NCBI RefSeq assembly: GCF_012641275.1
Contig: NZ_JABAIA010000002.1
Location: 1,550,001-1,614,000, forward strand
Source: Chitinophaga varians
GTDB taxonomy: Bacteria > Bacteroidota > Bacteroidia > Chitinophagales > Chitinophagaceae
Direction: 5' to 3'
Length of the DNA: 64,000 nucleotides
A program made the position numbers and the translations under genes. Shown in pieces: positions 9,901-18,579 of the stretch (positions are counted from its first letter, which is position 1; every line of letters begins with the position of its first letter). The notes under the pieces were generated by a model. It ran no database searches and had not been told where the DNA came from. It was given only the letters and a program-made list of their open reading frames with translations.

Positions 9901-10880
9901 ACCATGTTCACACCGCCGAAGTAGGTACCTATCCAGATGGTGCCATTGTTATCTTCATAAATACTGTGGATGGAATTCTGGCTAAGGCTGTTGTTGTTGT
10001 GCGGCTCCTGCTGGTAGTGGCGGCCGCTCATGGTGACGGGATCTATAATGCTGAGGCCTTCCTGTGTACCGATCCACATGTTACCGGCTTTGTCGGGGAC
10101 TATGCGCCTGACTATATTATTAATGATCACGGGCTGGGCCAGTAACGAAAAACGACCGGTGGCCGGATCATATATATTAATACCGCCGGTTTGGGTGGCA
10201 ATCCACAACCGGCCGAATTTATCTTCTGTGATGGCGGTGATGAAGTTCATCGCGAGACCTGAGGTTTGCCCGTCTTCATGCCGGAAGGTCTCTGTTTTGT
10301 CACCGGTCATTTTAGTAAGGCCTTTATTGGTGCCTATCCAGATGTTGCCGTGGCGGTCTTCGTACACGCATTTCACTACGTAGCCGGCGATTTTTCCCGG
10401 TGTGAACTGTACCAGCCGTTTACCATCCTGGAGGAAAAGCCCGTTGTTGGCGCCTATCCAGCGACGGCCTTTACTGTCTTCATAAATACAGTTGATATTG
10501 GTACGGCGGGGAGGGGGTTCCAGTGTTATGCGTTCAAAGCGGTCATGTACCGGGTCGTATTTGGCCAGTCCGCCGGTAGTGCCTATCCACAGGGTATTGT
10601 GGCGGTCGCGGTACATGGTCATGATCTGATTGTCCGGCAGGGAAGTGCTGTCTTCCGCATGGTAGCGGTATATTTTGAAACGGAAACCGTCGTACCGGTT
10701 GAGGCCATAATGGGTGCCTACCCAGAGGAAACCCTGCTGGTCCTGCATAATAGACAGCCCTGCGTTGTGTGACAGCCCGTCTTCTACCGTAAGATGTGAA
10801 AATGTGATGTCCTGCCCGCTGCTTTGAAAAAATACAGCCGGGACCAACAGGCATAAGAACAGGAAACACCGCCAAATCAT
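6906..10880 (-). CDS. hybrid two-component system regulator (HTCS)
   Basis: A 1324-residue one-protein signalling system that senses a glycan fragment in the periplasm and activates the PUL. Order: signal peptide (1-22); about 14 Reg_prop beta-propeller repeats of the form EDxxGxxWIGT (about 25-640); Y_Y_Y domain (about 690-755); one transmembrane helix (about 765-790); HisKA with phospho-acceptor His813; HATPase with TDNGRGIAP and GYGIGLALSKNIV; receiver domain with phospho-acceptor Asp1121 (SDVMMPEMDG); AraC-type helix-turn-helix (about 1220-1320). The H-box reads HEIRTHLTL, with His818 in place of the usual Pro. It is transcribed with the lyase and divergently from susC. Such regulators usually bind an oligosaccharide made by the locus enzymes. 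Confidence 0.95.
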   Translation of the reverse strand: MIWRCFLFLCLLVPAVFFQSSGQDITFSHLTVEDGLSHNAGLSIMQDQQGFLWVGTHYGLNRYDGFRFKIYRYHAEDSTSLPDNQIMTMYRDRHNTLWIGTTGGLAKYDPVHDRFERITLEPPPRRTNINCIYEDSKGRRWIGANNGLFLQDGKRLVQFTPGKIAGYVVKCVYEDRHGNIWIGTNKGLTKMTGDKTETFRHEDGQTSGLAMNFITAITEDKFGRLWIATQTGGINIYDPATGRFSLLAQPVIINNIVRRIVPDKAGNMWIGTQEGLSIIDPVTMSGRHYQQEPHNNNSLSQNSIHSIYEDNNGTIWIGTYFGGVNMVRPDGGSFTAWQQHPPLDGISNNVISSIHEDARHNYWIGTEGGGLNYYDRATGRFTYYKHEVNNAASLGSNLVKVVYEDKDHHIWTGTHGGGLNLLQNGGFRRYLYNPKDPATFSGEVTSVLEDSRGRFWVGTNVQLYLFHRKGIELEQQADTVIMGIARRQSIRYILEDTRHRILVGTISGLYVLEGDSARVLQQGYINSIQEDSKHNIWVSLYFGGLVRYNADLQQTTHYREKDGLPNDNVLGLLEDDQHYLWISTHNGLARLDPARNKFQTYTVSDGIAGNVFNYNSFLRDSRGEFLFGGYNGITSFYPEKIITNTHPSPIRFTGLRLFNNPVGIGQKDNLLEKDISHTRALRFQYNQDVFTLEFALLNYIKSNKNRYAYRLEGGDGNWIETANPAVTYTNLSSGHYTFWVKGANNDGIWSEPAKMEITILPPFWRTWWAYAIYAMGVILLIFLVTRFFFLWALLHKEEELHQVKLNFFTHVSHEIRTHLTLLLVPVEKMIDTLKKDDPLQATLSQLRNNADRLLKLVNELMDFRKAETNHLTLHVQEQDLIPFLDQIYSSFRELSLDRNISIAFRHDVEHALVYFDREQLEKVFFNLLTNAFKFTPDGGRIQLHVSQVKQNMVITVTDNGRGIAPEYLDKLFTNFFQVQDHGLQNTGYGIGLALSKNIVEQHKGTLTVESEPSVAAQEGRTCFTVSLPLGFRHFGGTQHTVGGEPALPAAPLKMPLSAEAADTVATDTPQPFTVLIVEDNPELRALIRQTFQEQYKVLESENGAAGLAAATTQIPDIIISDVMMPEMDGLQFCTALKTDERTSHIPVVLLTAKSSQADHVSGLETGADLYLTKPFSTRVLALNIRNLIASREKMRERYSRQLQTEAVVPDPLPNSLDNAFLEKVIALVEEHMDDPDFGVEMLARKVAMSQPVLYKKLKAVTNMSVNDFVKSLRLKKAAALIRTRQHTVYQVAYMVGYNDRKYFSREFKKQFGKTPSEFAETPEL

Positions 10881-11073
10881 GCTCTAATATAAGCATTGTA
10901 TACACCCCCGTGGGATTTTTTTATCCCGGAAGATGTTTTTATTATTTTGATAATCAGTAGGTTGGGGGAGGATTTATAAAATTCACCCCATTCATTTAGG
11001 ATTGTCCCCCTGCAATCTGACCGCGTTACAACATATTTGTGCGTCAACCAGAATTCCTTTCAATTCCACTCTT
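10881..11073. promoter_or_regulatory. divergent control region between the HTCS and susC genes
   Basis: This 193-base stretch has no gene. CATATTTG at 11032-11039 resembles the -7 element for susC. Runs of G and C (GGGGG near 10964, CCCC near 10986, CCCCC near 11006) are unusual for this genome's spacers and may be part of the HTCS binding region. That assignment is inference. Confidence 0.4.
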
Positions 11074-14000
11074 ATGAATATGAGATGCCAATCATCCTGT
11101 AAGGGAAGACTATCCCGCTTCGCCTTCAGTAGTTTTCTAGTGGGGATCATGTGGGTATTGATAGTGCCGCTTTCCCTGTTCGCGCAACAAAAAAAGACCG
11201 TGTCCGGTATAGTGAAGGACAAAGACGGTAATCCGCTGGTAGGCGTGACCGTGATGGTGAAGAATGACAAAACGGGCACCAGTACCAATGATGCGGGCCG
11301 TTTTGTGATTGCCGCCGCGCCGGGCGCCACGCTGGTATTTACTTTTATCGGGTTTGAAAAAACAGAGCAGCCGGTGGATAACCGGACCGAGTACAATGTC
11401 CGGCTAAAGGACCGGGTAGGTACGCTTAACGATGTGGTGGTAGTAGGATATGCGTCTGTGCAACGTAAAGACCTGACCGGCTCTGTGGGCAGTGTGAACA
11501 TGAAGGAGTTTGAGAAAGCGCCGGTGAAGTCATTCGATGAAGCGCTGGCCGGCCGTGTGGCCGGTGTGGCGGTAGCCAGCAACGACGGGCAACCCGGCTC
11601 CGTTGCCAATATCGTGATCCGTGGCGCCGGCTCCATCACGCAAGACAACTCGCCGCTGTACGTGATCGATGGTTTTCCTACGGAAAGCTCCAACGCCAAC
11701 GCCATCAGTCCTGCTGACATCGAATCCATCGATGTATTAAAAGATGCCTCTGCCACGGCCATTTACGGCGCCCGTGGTTCCAACGGCGTAATTCTTATCA
11801 CCACCAAAAAAGGCAAATCGGGCGCGCCACAGGTGACCTACAACGGCTACTATGGCTGGCAGCAGATCCCTAAGAAAATACCGCTGCTGAACGCTTATGA
11901 GTTTGTCCGGTATGTAGGCGATATCAATCCGTCGATGTATGATTCCATTTATCTCGCCGGCGGCGTGAAACTGGAAGACTACCGCAACAAAGAAGCCATC
12001 GACATGCAGGATTATATTTATCGGGTTGGACAGAACCAGAACCACGATATCGCCGTCCGTGGCGGCAACGATAAAACCCGGTATTCGATATCGGGCAATT
12101 TCAACAACCAGCGGGGCATCATCATCAACAGCGGGTTTAAGCGTTACCAGGGCCGTTTCTCGCTGGACCAGACCGTGAGCAGCAAGCTGAAAGTAGGCAT
12201 CAACGCCAACTATGCCTATAACGAAAGTTATGGTATCCCTGTTTCCGCCACCAACTTTTACGCTTCCGCCACCACGCTCTATTCCGTATGGGGTTTCCGG
12301 CCTACCAACAGTATTGCGGGGAGAGACAGTGCAGCGAACCTGATCGATGATTTTTATGATCCGGGCAATGAGATCGCCAATAACCAGGACTATCGGGTGA
12401 ACCCCTTACAGAATATACAGAACCAGTATACCGTGACGAGGGTCAACAACCTTATCGCTAATGCATATGCGGAATATGCCATCACCAAAGACCTTACCCT
12501 GCGTATCGCTGGCGGCATCAACACCGTGAATAACGGGACCGATATCTTCAATAATTCCAAAACACAGTCAGGCAGCAAGTGGAATTCCAATGGTGTCAAC
12601 GGCAGCGTAGAGTACATACCTACTTCATTGTGGCGTTCCGAGAATGCGCTTACGTATCGTAAGCGCTGGAACAAAGTGCATAACCTGACGGTGTTGGGCG
12701 TATTTGAAGCGCAGGGCTACAAAATGTCGCGGCGTAAGTTCTCTGCCAACCAGGTACCCAACGAAGACCTCGGCATGGACGCGCTGGACCTGGCCGCACC
12801 GGCCAATACCTCGCTGATATCGCTGAGTTCCCGGTGGACCATGGCCTCCGGAGCGCTGCGGGTCAACTACGATTACAACTCCAAATACCTCTTTGCCGCT
12901 TCTGTTCGCGCGGACGGCTCCTCCAAATTTGCACCAGGCAACAGATGGGGTTATTTCCCCGCCGTATCGGCCGCCTGGCGTTTCAGCAGCGAAGCGTTCA
13001 TGAAAGACCTCCGCTTTATTTCGGATGCTAAAATCAGGCTGGGATATGGCGCTTCCGGTAACAACCGCGTGACCGATTTTGCCTACCTGTCACAGTTGTC
13101 ACTGACCAATATGCAGTACTGGTATTCCACGGGCAACGGTCCGTTAGGCATCGGCGCGGTGATGTCTACTGCCGCCAATCCCAATCTGCGCTGGGAAACC
13201 AATGAACAGACCAATATCGGCCTGGACCTGGCTTTCCTGAAAAACAGGCTTAGCCTCACGGTAGACGTCTATCAGCGGACCACCAAAGACCTGCTGCTGT
13301 TGGCTGCATTGCCCTATGCACATGGCATTGAGAGCGCACAGGGTTTTAAAAACGTCGGCAAATTACAGAACAGGGGCCTCGAAATCACGCTGGCCGGTAC
13401 CGTGGTCGATAAAAAAGACTTCTCCTGGAACAGCAACTTTAACATCAGCTTCAATCAAAACAAAATATTATCACTGGCAGAAGGGCAGCAGTCTATCCTG
13501 TCCGGCTCCGGTACTTTCTTCAATACCACTTACTCCGGGCTGTTCCCTTATATCTCTGTGATCGGAAGGCCGCTTGGTGAAATGTACGGCCTGGTGTTCG
13601 ATGGTGTATACCAGTACGCCGATTTTGATGTGATGCCCAACGGTACCTATCTGTTGAAGCCGGAGGTGCCCACCAACGGCGCCGCGCGGAACGCGATCCG
13701 TCCGGGTGATATCAAATACAAAGACCTGAACGGCGACTTGCAGGTGAACAACCAGGACTATACGATCATTGGCAGCGGTCTCCCCAAACATACAGGCGGT
13801 TTCAGCAACGATTTCCGTTACCGCAATTTTGACCTGAATATCCTGCTGCAATGGTCTTACGGCAATGATATCATCAACGCCAACCGCTACGTGTTTGAGG
13901 GTGGTATCGTCAACAATCCCAACCTGAACCAGTTTGCCACCTACAAAGACCGCTGGACACCGACCAATCCCAGTAATACGCTGTTCCGCGCCGGTGGCAT

Positions 14001-14280
14001 GGGCAATGCCGCTTACTCGTCCCGTGTGGTGGAAGATGGATCTTATCTGAAGCTGAGGACCGTATCGCTCGGATATAATTTCCCCGGTGCCTGGCTGAAA
14101 CGTGCTAAAATAAAGGGCATACGTATTTACGGTTCCGCACAGAACATATACACCTGGACCAAATACTCCGGTATGGACCCCGAAGTAAGCGCCAGGCCCG
14201 GCAACCTCACGCCCGGATTTGATTACGCCGCCTATCCGCATTCACTGTCTTATGTGACCGGCTTAAACGTAACCTTCTAA
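11074..14280 (+). CDS. SusC/RagA-family TonB-dependent glycan transporter
   Basis: A 1068-residue outer-membrane importer. After a long N-terminal leader (hydrophobic core FLVGIMWVLIVPLSLFAQ) comes a carboxypeptidase-regulatory-like domain (VSGIVKDKDGNPLVGVTVMVKN), the TonB box/plug region (LNDVVVVGYASVQRKDLTGSV) with the SusC signature (VIDGFPTE, ATAIYGARGSNGVILITTKKG), and a 22-strand barrel ending in TGLNVTF with a terminal Phe. I start at the ATG at 11074 (ATG 11080 is also possible). The longer frame needs a TTG at 11002 and adds an unlikely leader. It forms a four-gene run with susD, the DUF5017 gene and GH88, with gaps of 4-17 bases, implying one operon. Confidence 0.95.
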   Translation: MNMRCQSSCKGRLSRFAFSSFLVGIMWVLIVPLSLFAQQKKTVSGIVKDKDGNPLVGVTVMVKNDKTGTSTNDAGRFVIAAAPGATLVFTFIGFEKTEQPVDNRTEYNVRLKDRVGTLNDVVVVGYASVQRKDLTGSVGSVNMKEFEKAPVKSFDEALAGRVAGVAVASNDGQPGSVANIVIRGAGSITQDNSPLYVIDGFPTESSNANAISPADIESIDVLKDASATAIYGARGSNGVILITTKKGKSGAPQVTYNGYYGWQQIPKKIPLLNAYEFVRYVGDINPSMYDSIYLAGGVKLEDYRNKEAIDMQDYIYRVGQNQNHDIAVRGGNDKTRYSISGNFNNQRGIIINSGFKRYQGRFSLDQTVSSKLKVGINANYAYNESYGIPVSATNFYASATTLYSVWGFRPTNSIAGRDSAANLIDDFYDPGNEIANNQDYRVNPLQNIQNQYTVTRVNNLIANAYAEYAITKDLTLRIAGGINTVNNGTDIFNNSKTQSGSKWNSNGVNGSVEYIPTSLWRSENALTYRKRWNKVHNLTVLGVFEAQGYKMSRRKFSANQVPNEDLGMDALDLAAPANTSLISLSSRWTMASGALRVNYDYNSKYLFAASVRADGSSKFAPGNRWGYFPAVSAAWRFSSEAFMKDLRFISDAKIRLGYGASGNNRVTDFAYLSQLSLTNMQYWYSTGNGPLGIGAVMSTAANPNLRWETNEQTNIGLDLAFLKNRLSLTVDVYQRTTKDLLLLAALPYAHGIESAQGFKNVGKLQNRGLEITLAGTVVDKKDFSWNSNFNISFNQNKILSLAEGQQSILSGSGTFFNTTYSGLFPYISVIGRPLGEMYGLVFDGVYQYADFDVMPNGTYLLKPEVPTNGAARNAIRPGDIKYKDLNGDLQVNNQDYTIIGSGLPKHTGGFSNDFRYRNFDLNILLQWSYGNDIINANRYVFEGGIVNNPNLNQFATYKDRWTPTNPSNTLFRAGGMGNAAYSSRVVEDGSYLKLRTVSLGYNFPGAWLKRAKIKGIRIYGSAQNIYTWTKYSGMDPEVSARPGNLTPGFDYAAYPHSLSYVTGLNVTF

Positions 14281-14284
14281 AACG

Positions 14285-16324
14285 ATGAACATGAAACGTA
14301 TCTGCATTTTCGCATGTATCGCCATAGCAGGACTTACCGCCTGCAATAAATTCCTCGATACCAAACCGACGGATTTTTATACGCCCGACAACTATTACCA
14401 GAATGAAGTTCAGCTGCAACAGGCGCTGAACGGCGTATACAGTGACCTGATGCGCCCGGAGCTGTATGCGCAGGTGATGGGCTTCAACTTCGTGTCCACC
14501 ACCGACGAAGTGATGGCCAACCGCACCGCCGATGGCGATGCCCGCGGCCTGCGTTACAACTATGACGCGTCGCTGGTGCATGTGGCCAATATCTGGAAGT
14601 ATGCCTATGTGGGCATCAACAACATCAATGTGTTGTTGCAGAACATCGACAAACCGGTGATGGACCAGGGCAAGCGTAATATCCTCAAAGGACAGGCGCT
14701 GTTTCTCAGAGGCTTTTTCTATTTTATTCTTACCAGTAATTATGGTGATGTGCCACTGGTACTGCGCCCGCTCGCTATCAATGAAGTAAACATGGCCGCG
14801 GCCAAACAGGCAGACGTGTATGCGCAGGTAGAGAAAGATATGAAAGACGCAGAGGCGCTGCTGAAAGATTATACCGTAGTACAGGCGAAATTTAATGACG
14901 TGGTGACGCTGACCGCCGTACAGGCCATGCTGGCAAGGGTATATATCTACTGGGCCGGTTATCCGCAGAACAATACCGCCAAATACCAGGACGTCATTAC
15001 CTATACCGATAAAGTGATCAATTCCGGTCTTCATGCATTGAACCCCGACTACCGCCAGATATTTATCAACCTGGCCAAAGACCTGTACGATGTAAAAGAG
15101 AATATCTGGGAGCTGGGCTCACTGGGCGCTGCCGCGGGCGTGGTCAATAAATCCGGCAATGATATCGGCAACTTCGTAGGCATACAGTCGGCCCTTACTG
15201 CCGCAGATTCCACCTCCTATAATGCCGCCGCCTGGGTATGGGTGACTAAAAAACTGTTTGACGCCTACGAAGTTGATCCTAACAGCACTGCCACGCCTAA
15301 CAAGGCTTCGTTGGATATCCGTCGTGACTGGAACTGCGCCAATTATATTTACAACGGCACCAATCCCCGCGTAAAAGCCGCCAGGCCTAATATCTGGCAG
15401 ATGTGCGCCGGTAAGTTCAGAAGGGAATATGTGCCGCAGTCTATCCGCAATACTAACGGTGCCGCAGGTACGTATAATATCAACTGGCCGATGATCCGTT
15501 ACTCCGATGTATTGCTGATGCGCGCCGAAGCAGAGAACTATGTGAATGGCCCCGCTAACGCCTATACGTATATCAACCAGGTGCGTAAAAGAGGTTACGG
15601 CCTGCTGAACGGCAACGTGGTGAAGTCTGTTTCCATTGTGAATGCCGGTTCGGGGTATACCGTACCGCCGGTTGTCACCATCACCGGCGGCGGGGGTAAC
15701 GGCGCTACAGCCACCGCCATCCTCACCAGCGGTAAAGTAACGGGCATCTATCTTACCAGTCCCGGTGCATTAACGCCTGGCGCTTATTATTCTTCCGCGC
15801 CGGTAGTGGTAGTGGGCACTTTCTGGACGCCAGGTGTCAGCTATACCGCCGGTATGCAGGTCACCAATGGCGCTAATCTGTACACCGTTACTACAGCAGG
15901 CACTTCTACCAACACGGCGCCCACGCATACCAGCGGCGCTTCCAGCGCTGCGGTGACCGGAGCGGTGTTCACTTATGCCGGCGCAGCGGCTACCGCCACT
16001 GCCACCATTACTACCGGTACTGAATCCGACCTGACGCCCGGCCTAAGCAAAGAAGCGTTCCAGCTGGCCATCCGCGATGAAAGGATGCGGGAGCTGTGTT
16101 TTGAAGCATTGCGCAAGGCAGACCTGATACGCTGGGGGCATTTTGTGGCAGATATGCAGGAGTTCGCCGCCTGGGCCACCAGCAACGGCGCCGGCGTAAC
16201 GGCCACCGGCAATCCCAACGGGCTGCAGGGCATCCGTAACGTAAGCCAGCGTCATGTGCTGCTGCCCAAACCGACCTATGAACTTAACCTTAACCGTTTA
16301 CTGGTACAGAACGAAGGCTGGTAA
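14285..16324 (+). CDS. SusD/RagB-family surface glycan-binding lipoprotein with an extra inserted domain
   Basis: A 679-residue lipoprotein (lipobox LTAC, Cys20) that caps the SusC barrel and binds glycan. The SusD fold is clear: NKFLDTKPTDFYTPDNYY, then helical TPR-like repeats, MRAEAENYVNG and the C-terminal DERMRELCFEALRKADLIRWG. Unusually, about residues 445-580 interrupt the C-terminal part. This insert is rich in Gly, Thr and Ala, begins VNAGSGYTVPPVVTITGGGG, and continues with an FWTPGVSYTAGMQV...YTVTTAG segment like repeats found in bacterial surface and phage-tail proteins. At 679 residues it is longer than the usual 500-600. The start four bases after susC's stop indicates tight coupling. 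Confidence 0.94.
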   Translation: MNMKRICIFACIAIAGLTACNKFLDTKPTDFYTPDNYYQNEVQLQQALNGVYSDLMRPELYAQVMGFNFVSTTDEVMANRTADGDARGLRYNYDASLVHVANIWKYAYVGINNINVLLQNIDKPVMDQGKRNILKGQALFLRGFFYFILTSNYGDVPLVLRPLAINEVNMAAAKQADVYAQVEKDMKDAEALLKDYTVVQAKFNDVVTLTAVQAMLARVYIYWAGYPQNNTAKYQDVITYTDKVINSGLHALNPDYRQIFINLAKDLYDVKENIWELGSLGAAAGVVNKSGNDIGNFVGIQSALTAADSTSYNAAAWVWVTKKLFDAYEVDPNSTATPNKASLDIRRDWNCANYIYNGTNPRVKAARPNIWQMCAGKFRREYVPQSIRNTNGAAGTYNINWPMIRYSDVLLMRAEAENYVNGPANAYTYINQVRKRGYGLLNGNVVKSVSIVNAGSGYTVPPVVTITGGGGNGATATAILTSGKVTGIYLTSPGALTPGAYYSSAPVVVVGTFWTPGVSYTAGMQVTNGANLYTVTTAGTSTNTAPTHTSGASSAAVTGAVFTYAGAAATATATITTGTESDLTPGLSKEAFQLAIRDERMRELCFEALRKADLIRWGHFVADMQEFAAWATSNGAGVTATGNPNGLQGIRNVSQRHVLLPKPTYELNLNRLLVQNEGW

Positions 16325-16341
16325 TTCAAAAATCAACACAC

Positions 16342-17253
16342 ATGAAAAAATCACTCATCATACTCTTCGCATTGGCTGCCGTGGCCTGTTCCAGGAAAAT
16401 GCAGGTAGACAGGCCGGACTTCGGCGTGTCCCTGGACCCGGCCCGCCGGGTGGCCGATACTTTTGTGTACCGCCTCGGTGACTCCACCCGGTTTCAATTC
16501 AACGGCTCCGTAGGCAACATCGCCTTCTATTCCGGTGAAACAGGCAAACGGTACGACAGCCGTTCAACCACTTATCAACTCGGCAAAGTGACGCTGAGCT
16601 TCTCTTCCAAATCGGAGTTTGGCGCACAAACCAACACGTTGCAGGTGCTGGCCACCAATAACCTGCCCGGTTTTGATTCCGCTTCCGTGGTGAATGCTGC
16701 CTGGAAAGATATCAGTTCCCGCGGTAAACTGGCCACCAGCGCTACCGTGGTGCCCTTTGGCACAGCCGATCTTACAGACCTGGTGGGCAACGCCAATGAC
16801 TCGCTGTTTATCGCGTTCAAATACAGCGGTGTAACGGGTACGACCCAACGTACCTGGACCATCACTGATTTCTCCGTAAACAATGTACTGGCAGACCGGA
16901 ACATAGCACTCAGCACCGTGGCGGCTGATGTGGCGTACTGGACACGTTACGGTAACGTATGGGACCCCGCCAATGGCCGCTGGACGCCCTCCGCCACCGA
17001 TCTTAAAATCACCGGCGGCAATGCGTCCGCCGCTACTAATACCAGCTGGATCATCACCAGGCCGCTATACGTGGGCCGCATAGCGCCCGATGTCAGCACC
17101 GGCGTAAAAAGCATCAACGAACCAGACAAAACGGAGTATGTTTACGTATATCCGGCCCCGGGAGTATACCGGGCTACTTTCATCGCCTACAACCATACAG
17201 TGGACGAGGAAAAAAGCACTATCCGTGAATTTATCATTAAAGTGACACCATAA
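16342..17253 (+). CDS. DUF5017-type surface lipoprotein (SusE/F-position glycan-binding protein)
   Basis: A 303-residue protein with a lipoprotein signal (ALAAVACS, Cys16). The DUF5017 hallmark is a strand followed by RFQFNGSVGNIAFYSGETGKRY near residue 50-70. The C-terminal part, ending YVYPAPGVYRATFIAYNHT...IIKVTP, looks like a beta-sandwich. DUF5017 proteins occur in PULs directly after susD and are thought to be surface glycan-binding proteins, and the position here agrees. It is 17 bases after susD and 5 bases before the GH88 gene. Direct sugar binding is inference. Confidence 0.78.
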   Translation: MKKSLIILFALAAVACSRKMQVDRPDFGVSLDPARRVADTFVYRLGDSTRFQFNGSVGNIAFYSGETGKRYDSRSTTYQLGKVTLSFSSKSEFGAQTNTLQVLATNNLPGFDSASVVNAAWKDISSRGKLATSATVVPFGTADLTDLVGNANDSLFIAFKYSGVTGTTQRTWTITDFSVNNVLADRNIALSTVAADVAYWTRYGNVWDPANGRWTPSATDLKITGGNASAATNTSWIITRPLYVGRIAPDVSTGVKSINEPDKTEYVYVYPAPGVYRATFIAYNHTVDEEKSTIREFIIKVTP

Positions 17254-17258
17254 GAATT

Positions 17259-18488
17259 ATGAAACCATGGCTTTGTTTGGCGGTAGCCGCAGGACTGACG
17301 GCTTACACCTCTTTTACAGAAAAGGATTTTATCAACAGTAATACCGGCTTTGCGCGGCAGCAGTTGACGCATATGTTGCACGAAACGGAAACCCGCGACA
17401 GCCTGGCTTTTCCCCGCACCACCGATAAAGCCGGGAAGATGACCACTACCTCCATGTACGACTGGACGCCCGGCTTTTTCCCCGGCTCGCTCTGGTATGC
17501 ATATGAGTTGACAAAAGATCCGGTGCTGCGGCAGCAGGCGGTCCGCTGGACAGAAAAACTGGCGCCGCTGCAACATTTTACGCAGCACCACGACCTGGGG
17601 TTTATGATGTATTGCAGCTACGGCAACGCCTATCGGTTGACCGGCAACCCAGCTTACCGCGACATCCTTGTGCAGGGCGCACGTTCGCTCAGCACCCGCT
17701 ACAACCCCGTCACCAAAAGCATTAAATCCTGGAATGCCTTTAAATCCTGGCATGGAGAACAGATGTACCGCTATCCGGTGATCATCGATAACCTCATGAA
17801 CCTGGAATTGCTGTTCTTCGCATCCAAAGTAACCGGTGATACCAGCTTCCGGCACATCGCTGTCAGTCACGCAGAGACGGCCATGCATAACCAGATACGG
17901 CCGGACTATAGTTCGTATCACGTAGTATGTTACGATACTACCAATGGCAAAGTGCTGGCGCGGGAAACGGCACAGGGATATGCAGATAATTCCACCTGGG
18001 CGCGTGGCCAGGCCTGGGGCATTTATGGTTTTACCATGATCTACCGGGAAACAAAAGATCCGCGCTTCCTGAAAACAGCCACAGGTATGGCCGACTGGTT
18101 CCTCAACAGCAAAAACCTGCCGAAAGACAAAGTGCCCTATTGGGATTTTAACGCACAGGAAAAAGGATACGCCCCAGGGATGCGGTCTAATGCAGTCAAC
18201 GTAAAAACAAAATACCGCGACGTGTCTGCCGCAGCCATTGTGGCTTCAGCGCTGTTTGAGCTGAGTGGTTATGTAGATGTTGCCAGGGGCGCAAAATACC
18301 GTCAGGCTGCCATTGACATGTTGCATGTACTGGGCAGTCCGGCTTATCGTGCGCCTGAAGGAGCCAATGGCAATTTTATCCTCATGCACAGCGTAGGCAG
18401 CATCCCGCATAATAATGAGATCGATGTGCCGCTGGTATATGCAGATTATTATTTTCTGGAAGCGTTGCAGCGATATAAAAATTTATAA
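17259..18488 (+). CDS. GH88 unsaturated glucuronyl hydrolase
   Basis: A 409-residue (alpha/alpha)6-barrel enzyme that removes the 4,5-unsaturated uronic acid left by polysaccharide lyases, by hydration of the vinyl ether. The two catalytic acids of the family are visible: Asp112 in HHDLGFMM and Asp177 in VIIDNLMNLELL, corresponding to Asp88 and Asp149 of the Bacillus enzyme. The DNSTWARGQAWGIYGF motif is also typical. The first 20 residues look like a weak signal peptide, so action in the periplasm is likely. It completes the pathway begun by the PL8 lyase, and the pairing strongly supports a uronic-acid-containing substrate. A second start further in cannot be excluded. Confidence 0.93.
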   Translation: MKPWLCLAVAAGLTAYTSFTEKDFINSNTGFARQQLTHMLHETETRDSLAFPRTTDKAGKMTTTSMYDWTPGFFPGSLWYAYELTKDPVLRQQAVRWTEKLAPLQHFTQHHDLGFMMYCSYGNAYRLTGNPAYRDILVQGARSLSTRYNPVTKSIKSWNAFKSWHGEQMYRYPVIIDNLMNLELLFFASKVTGDTSFRHIAVSHAETAMHNQIRPDYSSYHVVCYDTTNGKVLARETAQGYADNSTWARGQAWGIYGFTMIYRETKDPRFLKTATGMADWFLNSKNLPKDKVPYWDFNAQEKGYAPGMRSNAVNVKTKYRDVSAAAIVASALFELSGYVDVARGAKYRQAAIDMLHVLGSPAYRAPEGANGNFILMHSVGSIPHNNEIDVPLVYADYYFLEALQRYKNL

Positions 18489-18579
18489 CTCCTGTTGTAC
18501 CACAGTAAACATAAAAAGAGCAGAAATCAGGTTAACGGTAGAAGATCTCTTTTAACCAATATTCGCTTATTTTTAAGAT

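Noticed and set aside
11002..11073. TTG start for SusC
   Set aside because: It adds residues before a normal leader; the ATG at 11074 gives a proper signal peptide.
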